Of a stretch of DNA of 45,652 nt, positions 33,362-40,951 are shown piece after piece. Under the pieces are notes generated by a model. It made no database searches and had not been told where the DNA came from. It worked only from the letters and a program-made list of their open reading frames with translations. The DNA comes from Bacillota bacterium (GTDB taxonomy: Bacteria; Bacillota; Sulfobacillia; JAJZYS01; JAJYTV01): assembly GCA_021793315.1 (NCBI GenBank), contig JAJYSZ010000017.1, forward strand, positions 1 to 45,652. Direction: 5' to 3'. The position numbers and the translations under genes are program-made. Within the stretch, counting starts at the first letter, position 1. Each line of letters begins with the position of its first letter.

Positions 33362-34501
33362 TTGCGCTATCTCACAGCCGGCGAGTCCCATGGACCGGCG
33401 CTCGTCGGCGTCCTCGAGGGAATGCCGGCAGGGCTGCGCCTCGATGCCGAGGATGTGAACCGCGAACTCCGACGCCGCCAGGGCGGCTATGGCAGGGGCC
33501 AGCGCATGCGCATCGAGCAGGACGAGATCGAATGGCTGGCGGGCGTCCGCTTCGGGGAGACGCTGGGTTCCCCGATCGCGATCATGATCAGAAACAGGGA
33601 TTTCGAGCGCTGGCAGGAGCGCATGGCTCCCGAGGGACCGGTGTCGGGAGCGGTCTTCACGCGCCCGCGACCGGGACATGCAGATCTCGCCGGGGCGCTC
33701 AAGTATGGGCGGCGCGATGCCCGGGACATTCTCGAGCGGGCCTCGGCACGCGAGACGGCGATGCGGGTCGCGCTCGGCGCGATGGCGAAAGCCCTGCTGC
33801 GCCACTTCGGCATCGAGATCGTCTCGCATGTCGTGGCCCTCGGCGACGTGACCGCGTCGCCGCCCGATGCGCTTGACGCGGAGGCGATCGACCGCTCGCC
33901 GGTGCGCTGCGCCGACCCCGAGGCCGCGACGGCGATGGTGGCGGCGATCGACGAGGCGCGCATCCAGGGCGACACCCTCGGCGGGGTGATCGAGGTGCAG
34001 GCGCGGGGCGTTCCGGTCGGGCTCGGGGCGCACGTGCACTGGGATCGCAAACTTGACGGGCGCCTCGGGCAGGCGATGCTGTCCGTGCCCGCGATCAAGG
34101 GGCTCGAGATCGGTGCGGCGAACTGGGGGGCCGCCCACCCGGGATCGCAGGTGCATGACGAGATCTTCTACGCGCAGGGCGAGGGCTTCACACGGCAGAC
34201 GAACCGCGCCGGCGGCAGCGAGGGCGGTATCTCGAACGGCCAGCCCATCTGGGTGCGGGCGGGGATGAAGCCCTTGAGCTCGCTGCACCGTCCGCTGCGC
34301 TCGGTGGACATGGAGAGCCATGAGGAGTTTCTCGCGCAGGTGGAGCGGTCCGACATCACCGCCGTGCCGGCGGCCGGTGTGGTGCTCGAGGCGGTGATGG
34401 CCCTCGTGCTGGCGGAGCTCTTCCTCGAGAAGTTCTCGGGCGACGCGCTGATCGACGTGGAGGCGGCCTACCAGCACTATCTGGGGCGGATCCGTCCGTG
34501 A
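33362..34501 (+). CDS. aroC: Chorismate synthase
   Basis: A 379-residue FMN-dependent enzyme that makes chorismate from 5-enolpyruvylshikimate-3-phosphate, the last shikimate-pathway step. Signatures are the N-terminal TAGESHGPALVGVLEGMPAG, the GYGRGQRM region, GHADLAGALKYGRRDARDILERASARETA, and late FTRQTNRAGGSEGGISNG. Length is normal. TTG 33362 is preceded 7 bases earlier by a perfect AAGGAGG. The stop overlaps the start of the fused aroKB gene by four bases (GTGA), so the genes are translationally coupled. Confidence 0.95.
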   Translation: MRYLTAGESHGPALVGVLEGMPAGLRLDAEDVNRELRRRQGGYGRGQRMRIEQDEIEWLAGVRFGETLGSPIAIMIRNRDFERWQERMAPEGPVSGAVFTRPRPGHADLAGALKYGRRDARDILERASARETAMRVALGAMAKALLRHFGIEIVSHVVALGDVTASPPDALDAEAIDRSPVRCADPEAATAMVAAIDEARIQGDTLGGVIEVQARGVPVGLGAHVHWDRKLDGRLGQAMLSVPAIKGLEIGAANWGAAHPGSQVHDEIFYAQGEGFTRQTNRAGGSEGGISNGQPIWVRAGMKPLSSLHRPLRSVDMESHEEFLAQVERSDITAVPAAGVVLEAVMALVLAELFLEKFSGDALIDVEAAYQHYLGRIRP

Positions 34502-36024
34502 TCGTCGCACTGGTCGGCCTGCCGGGGGCCGGGAAGACCCGCATCGGCCGGGAGCTGGCCGACAGGCTCGGCTTCGCGTTCCTCGACACGGACCAGATGA
34601 TGCAGGAGCGGCTTGGCGCACCGGCCGCGGAGCTCTATGAACTCCTCGGCGAGGCCGGCTTCCGCGACGAGGAGACGAAGACACTGCGGGAAGCGCTGTC
34701 CGGGCGCGATCGCGTCGTCTCGACCGGGGGCGGCACCGTGCTGAGGCCCGACAACCGTCGTCTCTTGCGCGGGGTGCGGGTACTCGGCCTGACCGCGCGC
34801 GACCCGCATCTGCTTTCGCGCCTGCGCGGAGGGCGGGGGCGTCCCGTCCTGGCGCCGAACCCCGCGGACCGGCTGCAGGTCCTCCGCCGCGACCGCCTGC
34901 CCCTCTACGAAGAGGTGGCGGAGGCGTGGTTCTGGACGGAGTCTGCCCCGACCCGGTCCGTCGAGCGCATCGTCGACTTTCTCGCGCTGCGGCGCCTGGC
35001 TGGCGGAGTCTATTTCGGGCGCGGCGCCCGCAGGTTCGTGGGCTCCTTTTCCGGATTCGGCGGCAGCCTTCTGCTGACGCAGCCTGCGCTTGCCGATGGC
35101 TGGGCGAGGTCCCTGCTCGAGACCCTGCGCTATGGCGAGCGGCAGGCTACGCTGGAGGTGGTCCCCGACGGCGAGGCGGCGAAGGACCTGCGCGTCTACG
35201 AGGGGCTGCTCCGGCGCATGGCCGCGCTCGGCATGACGCGCGACGAAACGGTGGTGGCGGTGGGAGGCGGCGCCGTCACAGACCTGGGCGGCTTCCTCGC
35301 CGCGAGCTACATGCGCGGCGTGCCGCTCGTCCTGGTGCCGACGACGGTCGTCGGGCAGGCTGACGCCGCCCTGGGCGGCAAGACCGGCATCAACCTGCCG
35401 GAGGGCAAGAACCTGGTCGGCGCGTTCTACCCGGCGCGGGCCACACTCGTGGATCCCGATACGCTGCGCACCTTGCCTCTCAGCCAGTTCCGCGACGGAT
35501 TGGCGGAAGTGGTCAAGTGCGGCATCGGTCTCGACGCCGAGCTCTTCGCCGCGTGCGTGGCTTGGCGCCGGCCGCCTGCCGGCCCCGGCCTTGATTTCGC
35601 CCTGGAAAGAGCGGCCCGGGCAAAACTGCAGCTGGTTGCCGCCGATCCCAGGGAGTCCGGCGAGCGCGCCAAACTCAACCTTGGTCACACGGCCGGCCAC
35701 GCCGTCGAGGCCGCCAGCGGGTACCAGATTTCGCACGGCGGCGCTGTGGCGATCGGACTCTCGGCGGTGGTGCGGCTCGCCGAGCGGCGCTACGCCTTCG
35801 GGCAGGCGCGCGAGGTCCTCGGGCTCCTGGACAGGCTCGGCCTGCCCACGCACTATGAGGGCGATCCGGACGCGCTGTGGGACTATCTCGTGCATGACAA
35901 GAAGCACGGCAGCCAGGGCTTCCGACTCGTCGTGCCCAGACGGCTCGGCGCGTGCGAACTCGTCCGCGTCGACGAGGAGGAGATGCGTGAACTCGCCGTC
36001 CTGGCGTGTACGCCGGTTGGCTGA
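34498..36024 (+). CDS. aroKB: Bifunctional shikimate kinase / 3-dehydroquinate synthase fusion
   Basis: A 508-residue fusion of two shikimate-pathway enzymes. Residues 1 to about 165 are shikimate kinase: Walker A GLPGAGKTR (7 to 15), FLDTDQMMQER with the shikimate-binding Asp, and STGGGTVLR. From about 175 on it is 3-dehydroquinate synthase: VGGGAVTDLGGFLAASYMRG, LGGKTGINLPEGKNLVGAFY, LAEVVKCGI, the zinc-ligand region LNLGHTAGHAVE, and HGGAVAIGLS. Both active sites look complete. Similar fusions are known, for example in Thermotoga. It starts with a GTG overlapping the aroC stop and ends the block; aroA and aroD/Q are not in the window. Confidence 0.94.
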   Translation: MIVALVGLPGAGKTRIGRELADRLGFAFLDTDQMMQERLGAPAAELYELLGEAGFRDEETKTLREALSGRDRVVSTGGGTVLRPDNRRLLRGVRVLGLTARDPHLLSRLRGGRGRPVLAPNPADRLQVLRRDRLPLYEEVAEAWFWTESAPTRSVERIVDFLALRRLAGGVYFGRGARRFVGSFSGFGGSLLLTQPALADGWARSLLETLRYGERQATLEVVPDGEAAKDLRVYEGLLRRMAALGMTRDETVVAVGGGAVTDLGGFLAASYMRGVPLVLVPTTVVGQADAALGGKTGINLPEGKNLVGAFYPARATLVDPDTLRTLPLSQFRDGLAEVVKCGIGLDAELFAACVAWRRPPAGPGLDFALERAARAKLQLVAADPRESGERAKLNLGHTAGHAVEAASGYQISHGGAVAIGLSAVVRLAERRYAFGQAREVLGLLDRLGLPTHYEGDPDALWDYLVHDKKHGSQGFRLVVPRRLGACELVRVDEEEMRELAVLACTPVG

Positions 36025-36091
36025 AAATGGACATGCAAGGCGTACTGCGCCACCCCCACAAACCGCACAAAGCGCCACGAATATTTCCCTA

Positions 36092-36121
36092 TTGACAGCA
36101 GTCGTACATGCCTGATATTGT
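36092..36121 (+). promoter_or_regulatory. Sigma-A promoter of the riboswitch-pilus transcript
   Basis: Perfect -35 TTGACA (36092-36097), 18-bp spacer, TATTGT (36116-36121) with an extended-10 TGA just before it. An AT-rich AATATTT lies upstream. Initiation would fall near 36128, immediately before the aptamer. Confidence 0.7.
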
Positions 36122-36133
36122 CGACCCACACAG

Positions 36134-36230
36134 AATACCCCGCGAAATGGCAAACGGCTCGAAAGGGTCGGACGCAAAGCCACGGGTCTAAGGCCGAAGA
36201 GGCTATGATCGCCGGGTTGCCGAAGGGAGA
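36134..36230 (+). promoter_or_regulatory. Cyclic-di-GMP-I (GEMM-I) riboswitch aptamer
   Basis: The conserved GEMM-I core is present in order: ATGGCAAAC (36147-36155), a stem capped by the GAAA tetraloop (36161-36164), GGACGCAAAGCCACGGG (36170-36186) with the invariant GACGCAAAGCC, CTAAGG (about 36188-36193), a variable second hairpin (GCCGAAGAGGC), and the closing GGGTTGCCGAAGGG. The guanine aligned with Vc2 G20 and the cytosine aligned with C92, which read the two ligand bases, are both kept, arguing for c-di-GMP rather than cyclic AMP-GMP. It lies 70 bp before flp and is followed by an intrinsic terminator, so it most likely controls the whole Tad pilus operon. Confidence 0.9.
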
Positions 36231-36236
36231 AGGTTT

Positions 36237-36273
36237 GGCCTCCCGATGGCTGTCGGGAGGCCTATCACTTTTT
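36237..36273 (+). terminator. Riboswitch expression-platform terminator
   Basis: GGCCTCCCGA (36237-36246), loop TGGCTG, TCGGGAGGCC (36253-36262), then TATCACTTTTT. A perfect 10-bp stem and T-run, positioned between aptamer and flp. GGGAG at 36225-36229, inside the aptamer's closing strand, can instead pair with CTCCC at 36240-36244 within the terminator's 5' arm, giving a competing antiterminator. Confidence 0.85.
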
Positions 36274-36299
36274 CGGGGCGGGGGAAGGAGGGCATCATC

Positions 36300-36488
36300 A
36301 TGTTGATGGCTACGCTCCAGTTCTCCACGTTCCTGCGCCGTCTGCGTGCGTCCGAGGGCCAGAGCATGGTCGAGTATGCCCTCATCATCGCTCTCGTCGC
36401 TGTTGTCGTGGTTGGTGCCGTCGTCCTGCTTGGCGGCAGCGTCAGCAACATCTTTGACAGCATCTCAGGGACCCTTAGCTCGCACTAG
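36300..36488 (+). CDS. flp: Flp family type IVb pilin
   Basis: A 62-residue major pilin precursor. A short basic leader ends in a prepilin-peptidase site after Gly20; the mature protein begins QSMVEYALII with the obligatory Glu5 and the Flp-specific Tyr6, followed by a single hydrophobic helix (to about residue 45) and a short SNIFDSISGTLSSH tail. It assembles into the thin adhesive Flp/Tad pilus. The ATG at 36300 lies 7 bases after AAGGAGGG; an internal ATG at 36306 is weaker. It is the first gene after the c-di-GMP riboswitch and terminator and leads the Tad operon. Confidence 0.93.
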   Translation: MLMATLQFSTFLRRLRASEGQSMVEYALIIALVAVVVVGAVVLLGGSVSNIFDSISGTLSSH

Positions 36489-36510
36489 GCGGGCCTGGGC
36501 GCGCACGCGC

Positions 36511-36897
36511 CTGAACCTGCGAGACCGGAAGGGTCAGGCGGCGGTGGAGCTTGCCCTGATCCTTCCGGTCCTTGTCCTCCTGCTGCTCGGCATGCTGCAG
36601 GTGGGTATCGTGCTCGAGGACTACCTCCAGCTGCAGCAGGCGGTGGAGCAGGGAGCTCGCGCCGCGAGTCTCGGCGCATCCGATGCGTCGATTCTCCAGA
36701 CGGTCGATCAGGCGGCGCCCAGTCTCGATCCTTCGGCCCTGACGGTGACCGTGTCTCCCGCCTCGTCCGAGCGGCAGGCGGGTACGAACCTCGATGTAGA
36801 GGGCATGTACAGCATCAGTGTCAGCATCCCATTGCTGACTCCCCTGCTCGGGGGGGAGCTGCAGATCTCCAGCCAGTCGGTCATGCGTATGGAGTGA
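36511..36897 (+). CDS. tadE: TadE-like minor pseudopilin
   Basis: About 128 residues, TadE family. A basic leader (RDRKG) is followed by a prepilin-like QAAVELALILPVLVLLLLGML helix with Glu5 of the mature form, the VGIVLEDYLQLQQAVEQGARAAS segment typical of TadE, and a beta-rich extracytoplasmic domain. Such pseudopilins are needed for Flp pilus assembly. The start is unclear: no ATG, GTG or TTG occurs between codons inside flp (GTG 36346, ATG 36376) and the conserved leader. I used CTG 36511, but a start overlapping flp in another frame cannot be excluded. No ribosome site is visible. Confidence 0.82.
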   Translation: MNLRDRKGQAAVELALILPVLVLLLLGMLQVGIVLEDYLQLQQAVEQGARAASLGASDASILQTVDQAAPSLDPSALTVTVSPASSERQAGTNLDVEGMYSISVSIPLLTPLLGGELQISSQSVMRME

Positions 36898-36903
36898 TCG
36901 CTC

Positions 36904-37788
36904 ATGCCTAGACAGCGCGCCGAGAGCGGTCAGGCCACGGTCCTGTTCGCCCTCGCCGCGGTGGCTCTGCTGTCGGTGGCGTCACTGTCCCTCGATGCGG
37001 GCCGGGCGTACATCAAGACGCAGCAGCTGAAGGCGGCCGCCGATGCGGCGGCCCTGGCCGGAGGCCAGGAGTTGCCCTCGGATCCGGCGGCCGCCTTGTC
37101 GGTCGCGGTCGCCACGGCCAGCCGGAACGGGGTGCCGTCCCAGGACGTGCAGGTGCAGGTGAATGCCCAGGACACCGTCGTCACCGTGACGACGCGCGGG
37201 GGCATCCCCTACTACTTCGCCTCGCTCTTCGGCATCGATCAGGGAACGTTCCAGGCGACGTCGGCGGTTGCGGTGGGGCCGATTTCGGAAGTGACGGGCG
37301 CGATGCCGCTCGGCGTCGTCTGGAACGATTTCGCGTACGGCCAGACCTATACCCTCAAGGACGGCGGCGGCGAGGGCAGTGACGGCAACTACGGCGGCCT
37401 CGCCCTGGGCGGGACCGGCGCCGACACCTATCAGCAGAACCTCGAAAGCGGCTATGCTGTGCCGCTCACGGTGGGGGAGACGCTCCAGACCGAGCCGGGC
37501 ACCATGGCGGGTCCGACCCAGCAGGGCCTTGAGGCGCGCGTGGCAGCGGGCGCGGGCTACGCCTGGGATACCGTCCCTCTGGGTTCACCGGCCGTGGTGG
37601 ACCTGCCCATCATCTCCCAGCCAGGCAACGGCCGCACCGACGTGACCATCCTCGGCTTCGCCGCCTTCTTCCTGACAGGCGTGGACTGCAGCGGCGACGT
37701 CCAGGGGGTGTTTCTCGATGCGGTCACTTCCGGCCAGTTCGGCGGGGGAGCCAGCTATGGCCTGCAGGCGGAGAGGCTGATCGAATGA
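36904..37788 (+). CDS. TadG-like pilus assembly protein
   Basis: A 294-residue membrane-anchored protein. The N-terminal helix after ESGQATVLFALAAVALLSVASLSLDAGRAYI and the QLKAAADAAALAGGQEL stretch identify the TadG-like N-terminal domain. The remainder is an extracytoplasmic domain of about 240 residues rich in Gly, Thr and Asp, without a recognised von Willebrand domain, so it is shorter than classical TadG. Unlike TadE it lacks the Glu at position 5 after the Gly. It starts 6 bp after tadE, and its stop overlaps the cpaB ATG (ATGA). Confidence 0.85.
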   Translation: MPRQRAESGQATVLFALAAVALLSVASLSLDAGRAYIKTQQLKAAADAAALAGGQELPSDPAAALSVAVATASRNGVPSQDVQVQVNAQDTVVTVTTRGGIPYYFASLFGIDQGTFQATSAVAVGPISEVTGAMPLGVVWNDFAYGQTYTLKDGGGEGSDGNYGGLALGGTGADTYQQNLESGYAVPLTVGETLQTEPGTMAGPTQQGLEARVAAGAGYAWDTVPLGSPAVVDLPIISQPGNGRTDVTILGFAAFFLTGVDCSGDVQGVFLDAVTSGQFGGGASYGLQAERLIE

Positions 37789-38474
37789 CGAGGCGCAGGC
37801 TCCTGCGGGTGATCGTTCCGCTCCTGGCCGCGCTCGTGCTGACGCTCGCCGTGGCCAAGGCGACCGCCAAACCCCCGGCGAGCCGCGTCCCGCTCCTGGT
37901 GGCGGCGACGGCGGTGCCGGCGGGCAGCGTCCTCTCAGCGTCCGATCTCAAGTTGCAGCAGGTCTCGCCGTCGGCGATCCTGCCTGGCAGCCTTACGACC
38001 ATCGGCGCGGCGCAGGGACTGGTGACCAAGGTGGCCCTGAGCCGGGGCTCCCCCGTGCTCGCTGACGAGGTGGAGCCCGAGGCCGCGGCCGGCCTCGCCT
38101 ACCAGATCCCGCCAGGGAACCGCGCCCTGACCCTCGCCGTCAACGGTGTATCCGGCGTCGCGGGCAATCTGGCGCCGGGTTCGCACGTCGACGTGCTGCT
38201 CACCGTGAGCCAGCAGGCGGCTCAGGCCGGCCAGTCGGCGGTGCCCGCCGAGAGCACCGTCATCGTACCGGACGTGGCAGTCCTGTCGACGGGCCTGGCG
38301 GGCACCAGCGGGCCGAGCGCCGGCTACTCGCTGGTCACGCTCTCCGTGACGCCGAAGCAGGCCGCGACGATCGCGCTCGGCCAGCAGCAGGGCTCGATCC
38401 TCCTGCTCCTGCGGCCGCCAGGAGATACGACGAAGCCGACGGTGCAGATCCACGTGGGAGGGATTGTGCCATGA
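37785..38474 (+). CDS. cpaB: Flp pilus assembly protein CpaB/RcpC, SAF domain
   Basis: A 229-residue protein with an N-terminal transmembrane anchor (VIVPLLAALVLTLAVA). The SAF domain (about 38 to 100) has VPLLVAATAVPAGSVLSASDLKLQQV, and the RcpC domain has RALTLAVNGVSGVAGNLAPGSHVDVLLT. In diderms CpaB works with the secretin; here no secretin gene is present, so it probably guides the fibre through the cell wall. Start and stop overlap both neighbours by four bases (ATGA), the tight coupling seen through the operon. Confidence 0.9.
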   Translation: MTRRRLLRVIVPLLAALVLTLAVAKATAKPPASRVPLLVAATAVPAGSVLSASDLKLQQVSPSAILPGSLTTIGAAQGLVTKVALSRGSPVLADEVEPEAAAGLAYQIPPGNRALTLAVNGVSGVAGNLAPGSHVDVLLTVSQQAAQAGQSAVPAESTVIVPDVAVLSTGLAGTSGPSAGYSLVTLSVTPKQAATIALGQQQGSILLLLRPPGDTTKPTVQIHVGGIVP

Positions 38475-39643
38475 GCCCGGAGCGCGAAGCCCGTCTGCTG
38501 CTGATGGCTCCGGCGCACCGCAGGGATGCCCTGTCCGAGGTGCTGAAGGACATCGGGACGGTGCGCGAGGCCGACACGCCCGAACGCGTGCGGTCCTTCG
38601 CGCGCCAGGAACGGCCGGATCTCGTGGTGTTGCACGCAGAGGCCGACGCCGAGTGCCTTGGCCTCTGCGCCGAGCTGGAACAGTCCTACGGGGTGCGCGT
38701 GCTGGTGATCGGCCGGGATGCCGGCATGGAGGCGCTGCGCGCGGCGATGCGGGCCGGCGCCAGGGACTACCTCGTCGATCCCGTGGCCCCGGGCGAGCTG
38801 AGGTCGGCCGTGGCGCGGCTCGCCCAGGTGGAGCGCCGCGCCCGGCGCGGGCACGTCGTGACCATCTTTGGCACCAAGGGCGGCGTCGGCAAGTCGACAC
38901 TCGCGGCGAACCTCGCCGTCGTGCTCGCAGAGCGCCACCACCAGCGCGTGGCGCTCTGCGACCTCGATCTGGAGTTCGGCTGCGCCGCCACCCTGTTCGG
39001 GCTGCGCCCCACCGCATCGATCGTCGACGTCTGCCGCCACCCGGGGGCCATGACGCTCGCCGCGATCGGCGAGGCCATGAGCCACTCCGACCACAGCCAG
39101 GTCGACATCCTGGCCGGCCCGCCCACGCCGGACCTGGCGGCGTTCGTCGACGGGGAGGGCAAGCGGGACCCCGAGCGCAACTACGTCCAGGAGATCCTGC
39201 GCACCCTGCGCATGGCCTATGACTGGGTGATCGTCGATACGGCCGTGGACTTCGGCGAGGGCGTGATCACGGCGCTCGACGAGGCGGAGCGCATCCTCTT
39301 CGTCACAACTCCGGACATCCCGGCCCTGCAGAACTCCGCCAAGGGATTGGACATCCTTCTGGAGCGTCTCGGCTATCCGCAGGAGAAGCTCTCGGTGGTT
39401 CTGAACCGGGGCAATGCCGCCATGGGTCTGATGGAAGACGAGATCTCCGCGGCGCTCAGCCATCCGATCCGCCACATGCTGCCCTCGGATGGTGACGTGG
39501 CGGTGCGCGCGGCCAACATCGGCATGCCGCTCGTGCTGCTGCGCGGCCGCTCGCCGCTTGCCCGGGCGGTGGGACGGCTGGGCGGGGAACTCGTGCACGA
39601 CCTCGAGCGGCCGCGCGTCGCCGCTCTCAGCGGGGAGGCGTAA
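38471..39643 (+). CDS. tadZ: Flp pilus localisation ATPase TadZ/CpaE
   Basis: A 390-residue protein with two parts. Residues 1 to about 120 resemble a receiver domain (RPDLVVLHAEADA, then AMRAGARDYLVDPV), but the phosphoacceptor Asp position is a His, so it is probably not phosphorylated. From about 130 there is a ParA/MinD ATPase with deviant Walker A FGTKGGVGKST, ALCDLDLEFG and VIVDTAVDFGEG. TadZ proteins place the pilus machine in the cell. The ATG overlaps the cpaB stop; cpaF follows 3 bp after. Confidence 0.9.
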   Translation: MSPEREARLLLMAPAHRRDALSEVLKDIGTVREADTPERVRSFARQERPDLVVLHAEADAECLGLCAELEQSYGVRVLVIGRDAGMEALRAAMRAGARDYLVDPVAPGELRSAVARLAQVERRARRGHVVTIFGTKGGVGKSTLAANLAVVLAERHHQRVALCDLDLEFGCAATLFGLRPTASIVDVCRHPGAMTLAAIGEAMSHSDHSQVDILAGPPTPDLAAFVDGEGKRDPERNYVQEILRTLRMAYDWVIVDTAVDFGEGVITALDEAERILFVTTPDIPALQNSAKGLDILLERLGYPQEKLSVVLNRGNAAMGLMEDEISAALSHPIRHMLPSDGDVAVRAANIGMPLVLLRGRSPLARAVGRLGGELVHDLERPRVAALSGEA

Positions 39644-39646
39644 CGG

Positions 39647-40951
39647 ATGTCGCTTTACAGGCGCCTACGGGGCGCGGAAGAGGAAGGGCCCGCCCCCGAG
39701 GCTGCGCCGGAGCCCACCCGTGCCGAGCGCCTGCGCCTTTCGGTGCAGCAGCGGCTGGCGGCGGACATGCCCGAAAACTTGCCGAACGACTCGGCCTGGA
39801 AGGCGGAGGTGCGCGATCGCATATCCACCCTCCTGCGCGACGAGCCGGATCTCGGCCCATTGGAGCGGGAGAATCTCGTGGCGGCACTCTACGCCCAGAT
39901 CGTGGGGCTCGGCCCCCTGCAGCCCCTGCTCGAGGACCCGGGCGTCAGCGAGATCATGGTGAACGGCCCCGCCCAGGTCTACGTCGAGCGGTCTGGACGC
40001 CTGCAGCGCACGGCAGTGCGCTTCCGTGACGACAAGGAGATCCTCGAGCTGATCGAACGGATCGTGGCGCCGCTCGGGCGCCGCATTGACGAGTCCAGCC
40101 CGATGGTGGACGCCAGGCTCAAGGACGGCTCGCGCGTCAACGCCATCATCCCGCCGCTGGCCCTGCGCGGCCCTTCGCTGACCATCCGCAAGTTCCCCGA
40201 GCGTGCGCTCACCATGGACGATCTCGAGCAGATCGGCACCCTGAGCGCCGGCATGGTCGAGCTTTTGCGCGCCGCGGTGCGCGGCAGACTGAACATTGTC
40301 GTATCCGGTGGCACGGCCTCCGGCAAGACGACCCTCCTCAACAGCCTTTCAGCCTTCATTCCGACCGACGAGCGCATCGTGACGATCGAGGACGCGGCGG
40401 AGCTGAGGCTGCAGCAGGACCACGTCGTGTCTCTGGAGACCCGTCCCGCCAACCTCGAGGGGCGGGGCGAGGTGACGATCCGCCAGCTGGTGCGCAACGC
40501 TCTGCGCATGCGCCCCGACCGCATCGTGGTCGGCGAGGTGCGCGCGGGGGAGGCCCTCGACATGCTGCAGGCGATGAACACCGGCCATGACGGCTCGCTC
40601 ACCACCGCGCACGCCAACGCGCCGCGCGACGTGCTGTCGCGCATCGAGACCATGGTGCTGATGGCGGGATTCGAGCTGCCGGGTGGGGCGATCCGGTGGC
40701 AGATCGCGTCGGCCCTCGACCTCATCGTGCACGCCCAGCGCATGCGGGACGGCTCGCGGCGGGTCACGCACATCACGGAGGTGCAGGGCATGGAGGGAGA
40801 CGTCATCGTCCTCCAGGACCTGTTCCGCTACCGGCCGGCCGACGGCTTCGCGCCCACGGGCCTCAGGCCGCGCTTCCTCGAGCGCCTGGAGATCTACGGC
40901 CATACGGTCGATCCGCACATCTTTCAGACGGGCGGCCTGCGGGATGCTTAG
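39647..40951 (+). CDS. cpaF: Flp pilus assembly ATPase CpaF/TadA
   Basis: A 434-residue secretion ATPase that powers pilin polymerisation. The N-terminal domain includes LGPLQPLLEDPGVSEIMVNGP and IDESSPMVDARLKDGSRVNA. Walker A is SGGTASGKTTLL (about 220 to 231), the Asp box region is RIVTIEDAAELRLQQ, Walker B is RMRPDRIVVGEVRAGEALD, and a His box follows in NTGHDGSLTTAHANAPRD. All catalytic elements are present. It overlaps tadB by 8 bp. Confidence 0.94.
   Translation: MSLYRRLRGAEEEGPAPEAAPEPTRAERLRLSVQQRLAADMPENLPNDSAWKAEVRDRISTLLRDEPDLGPLERENLVAALYAQIVGLGPLQPLLEDPGVSEIMVNGPAQVYVERSGRLQRTAVRFRDDKEILELIERIVAPLGRRIDESSPMVDARLKDGSRVNAIIPPLALRGPSLTIRKFPERALTMDDLEQIGTLSAGMVELLRAAVRGRLNIVVSGGTASGKTTLLNSLSAFIPTDERIVTIEDAAELRLQQDHVVSLETRPANLEGRGEVTIRQLVRNALRMRPDRIVVGEVRAGEALDMLQAMNTGHDGSLTTAHANAPRDVLSRIETMVLMAGFELPGGAIRWQIASALDLIVHAQRMRDGSRRVTHITEVQGMEGDVIVLQDLFRYRPADGFAPTGLRPRFLERLEIYGHTVDPHIFQTGGLRDA

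Noticed and set aside
34477-36183. Minus-strand frame of 568 codons opposite aroKB
   Set aside because: Antisense shadow of a gene with complete enzyme motifs; no ribosome site or family match.
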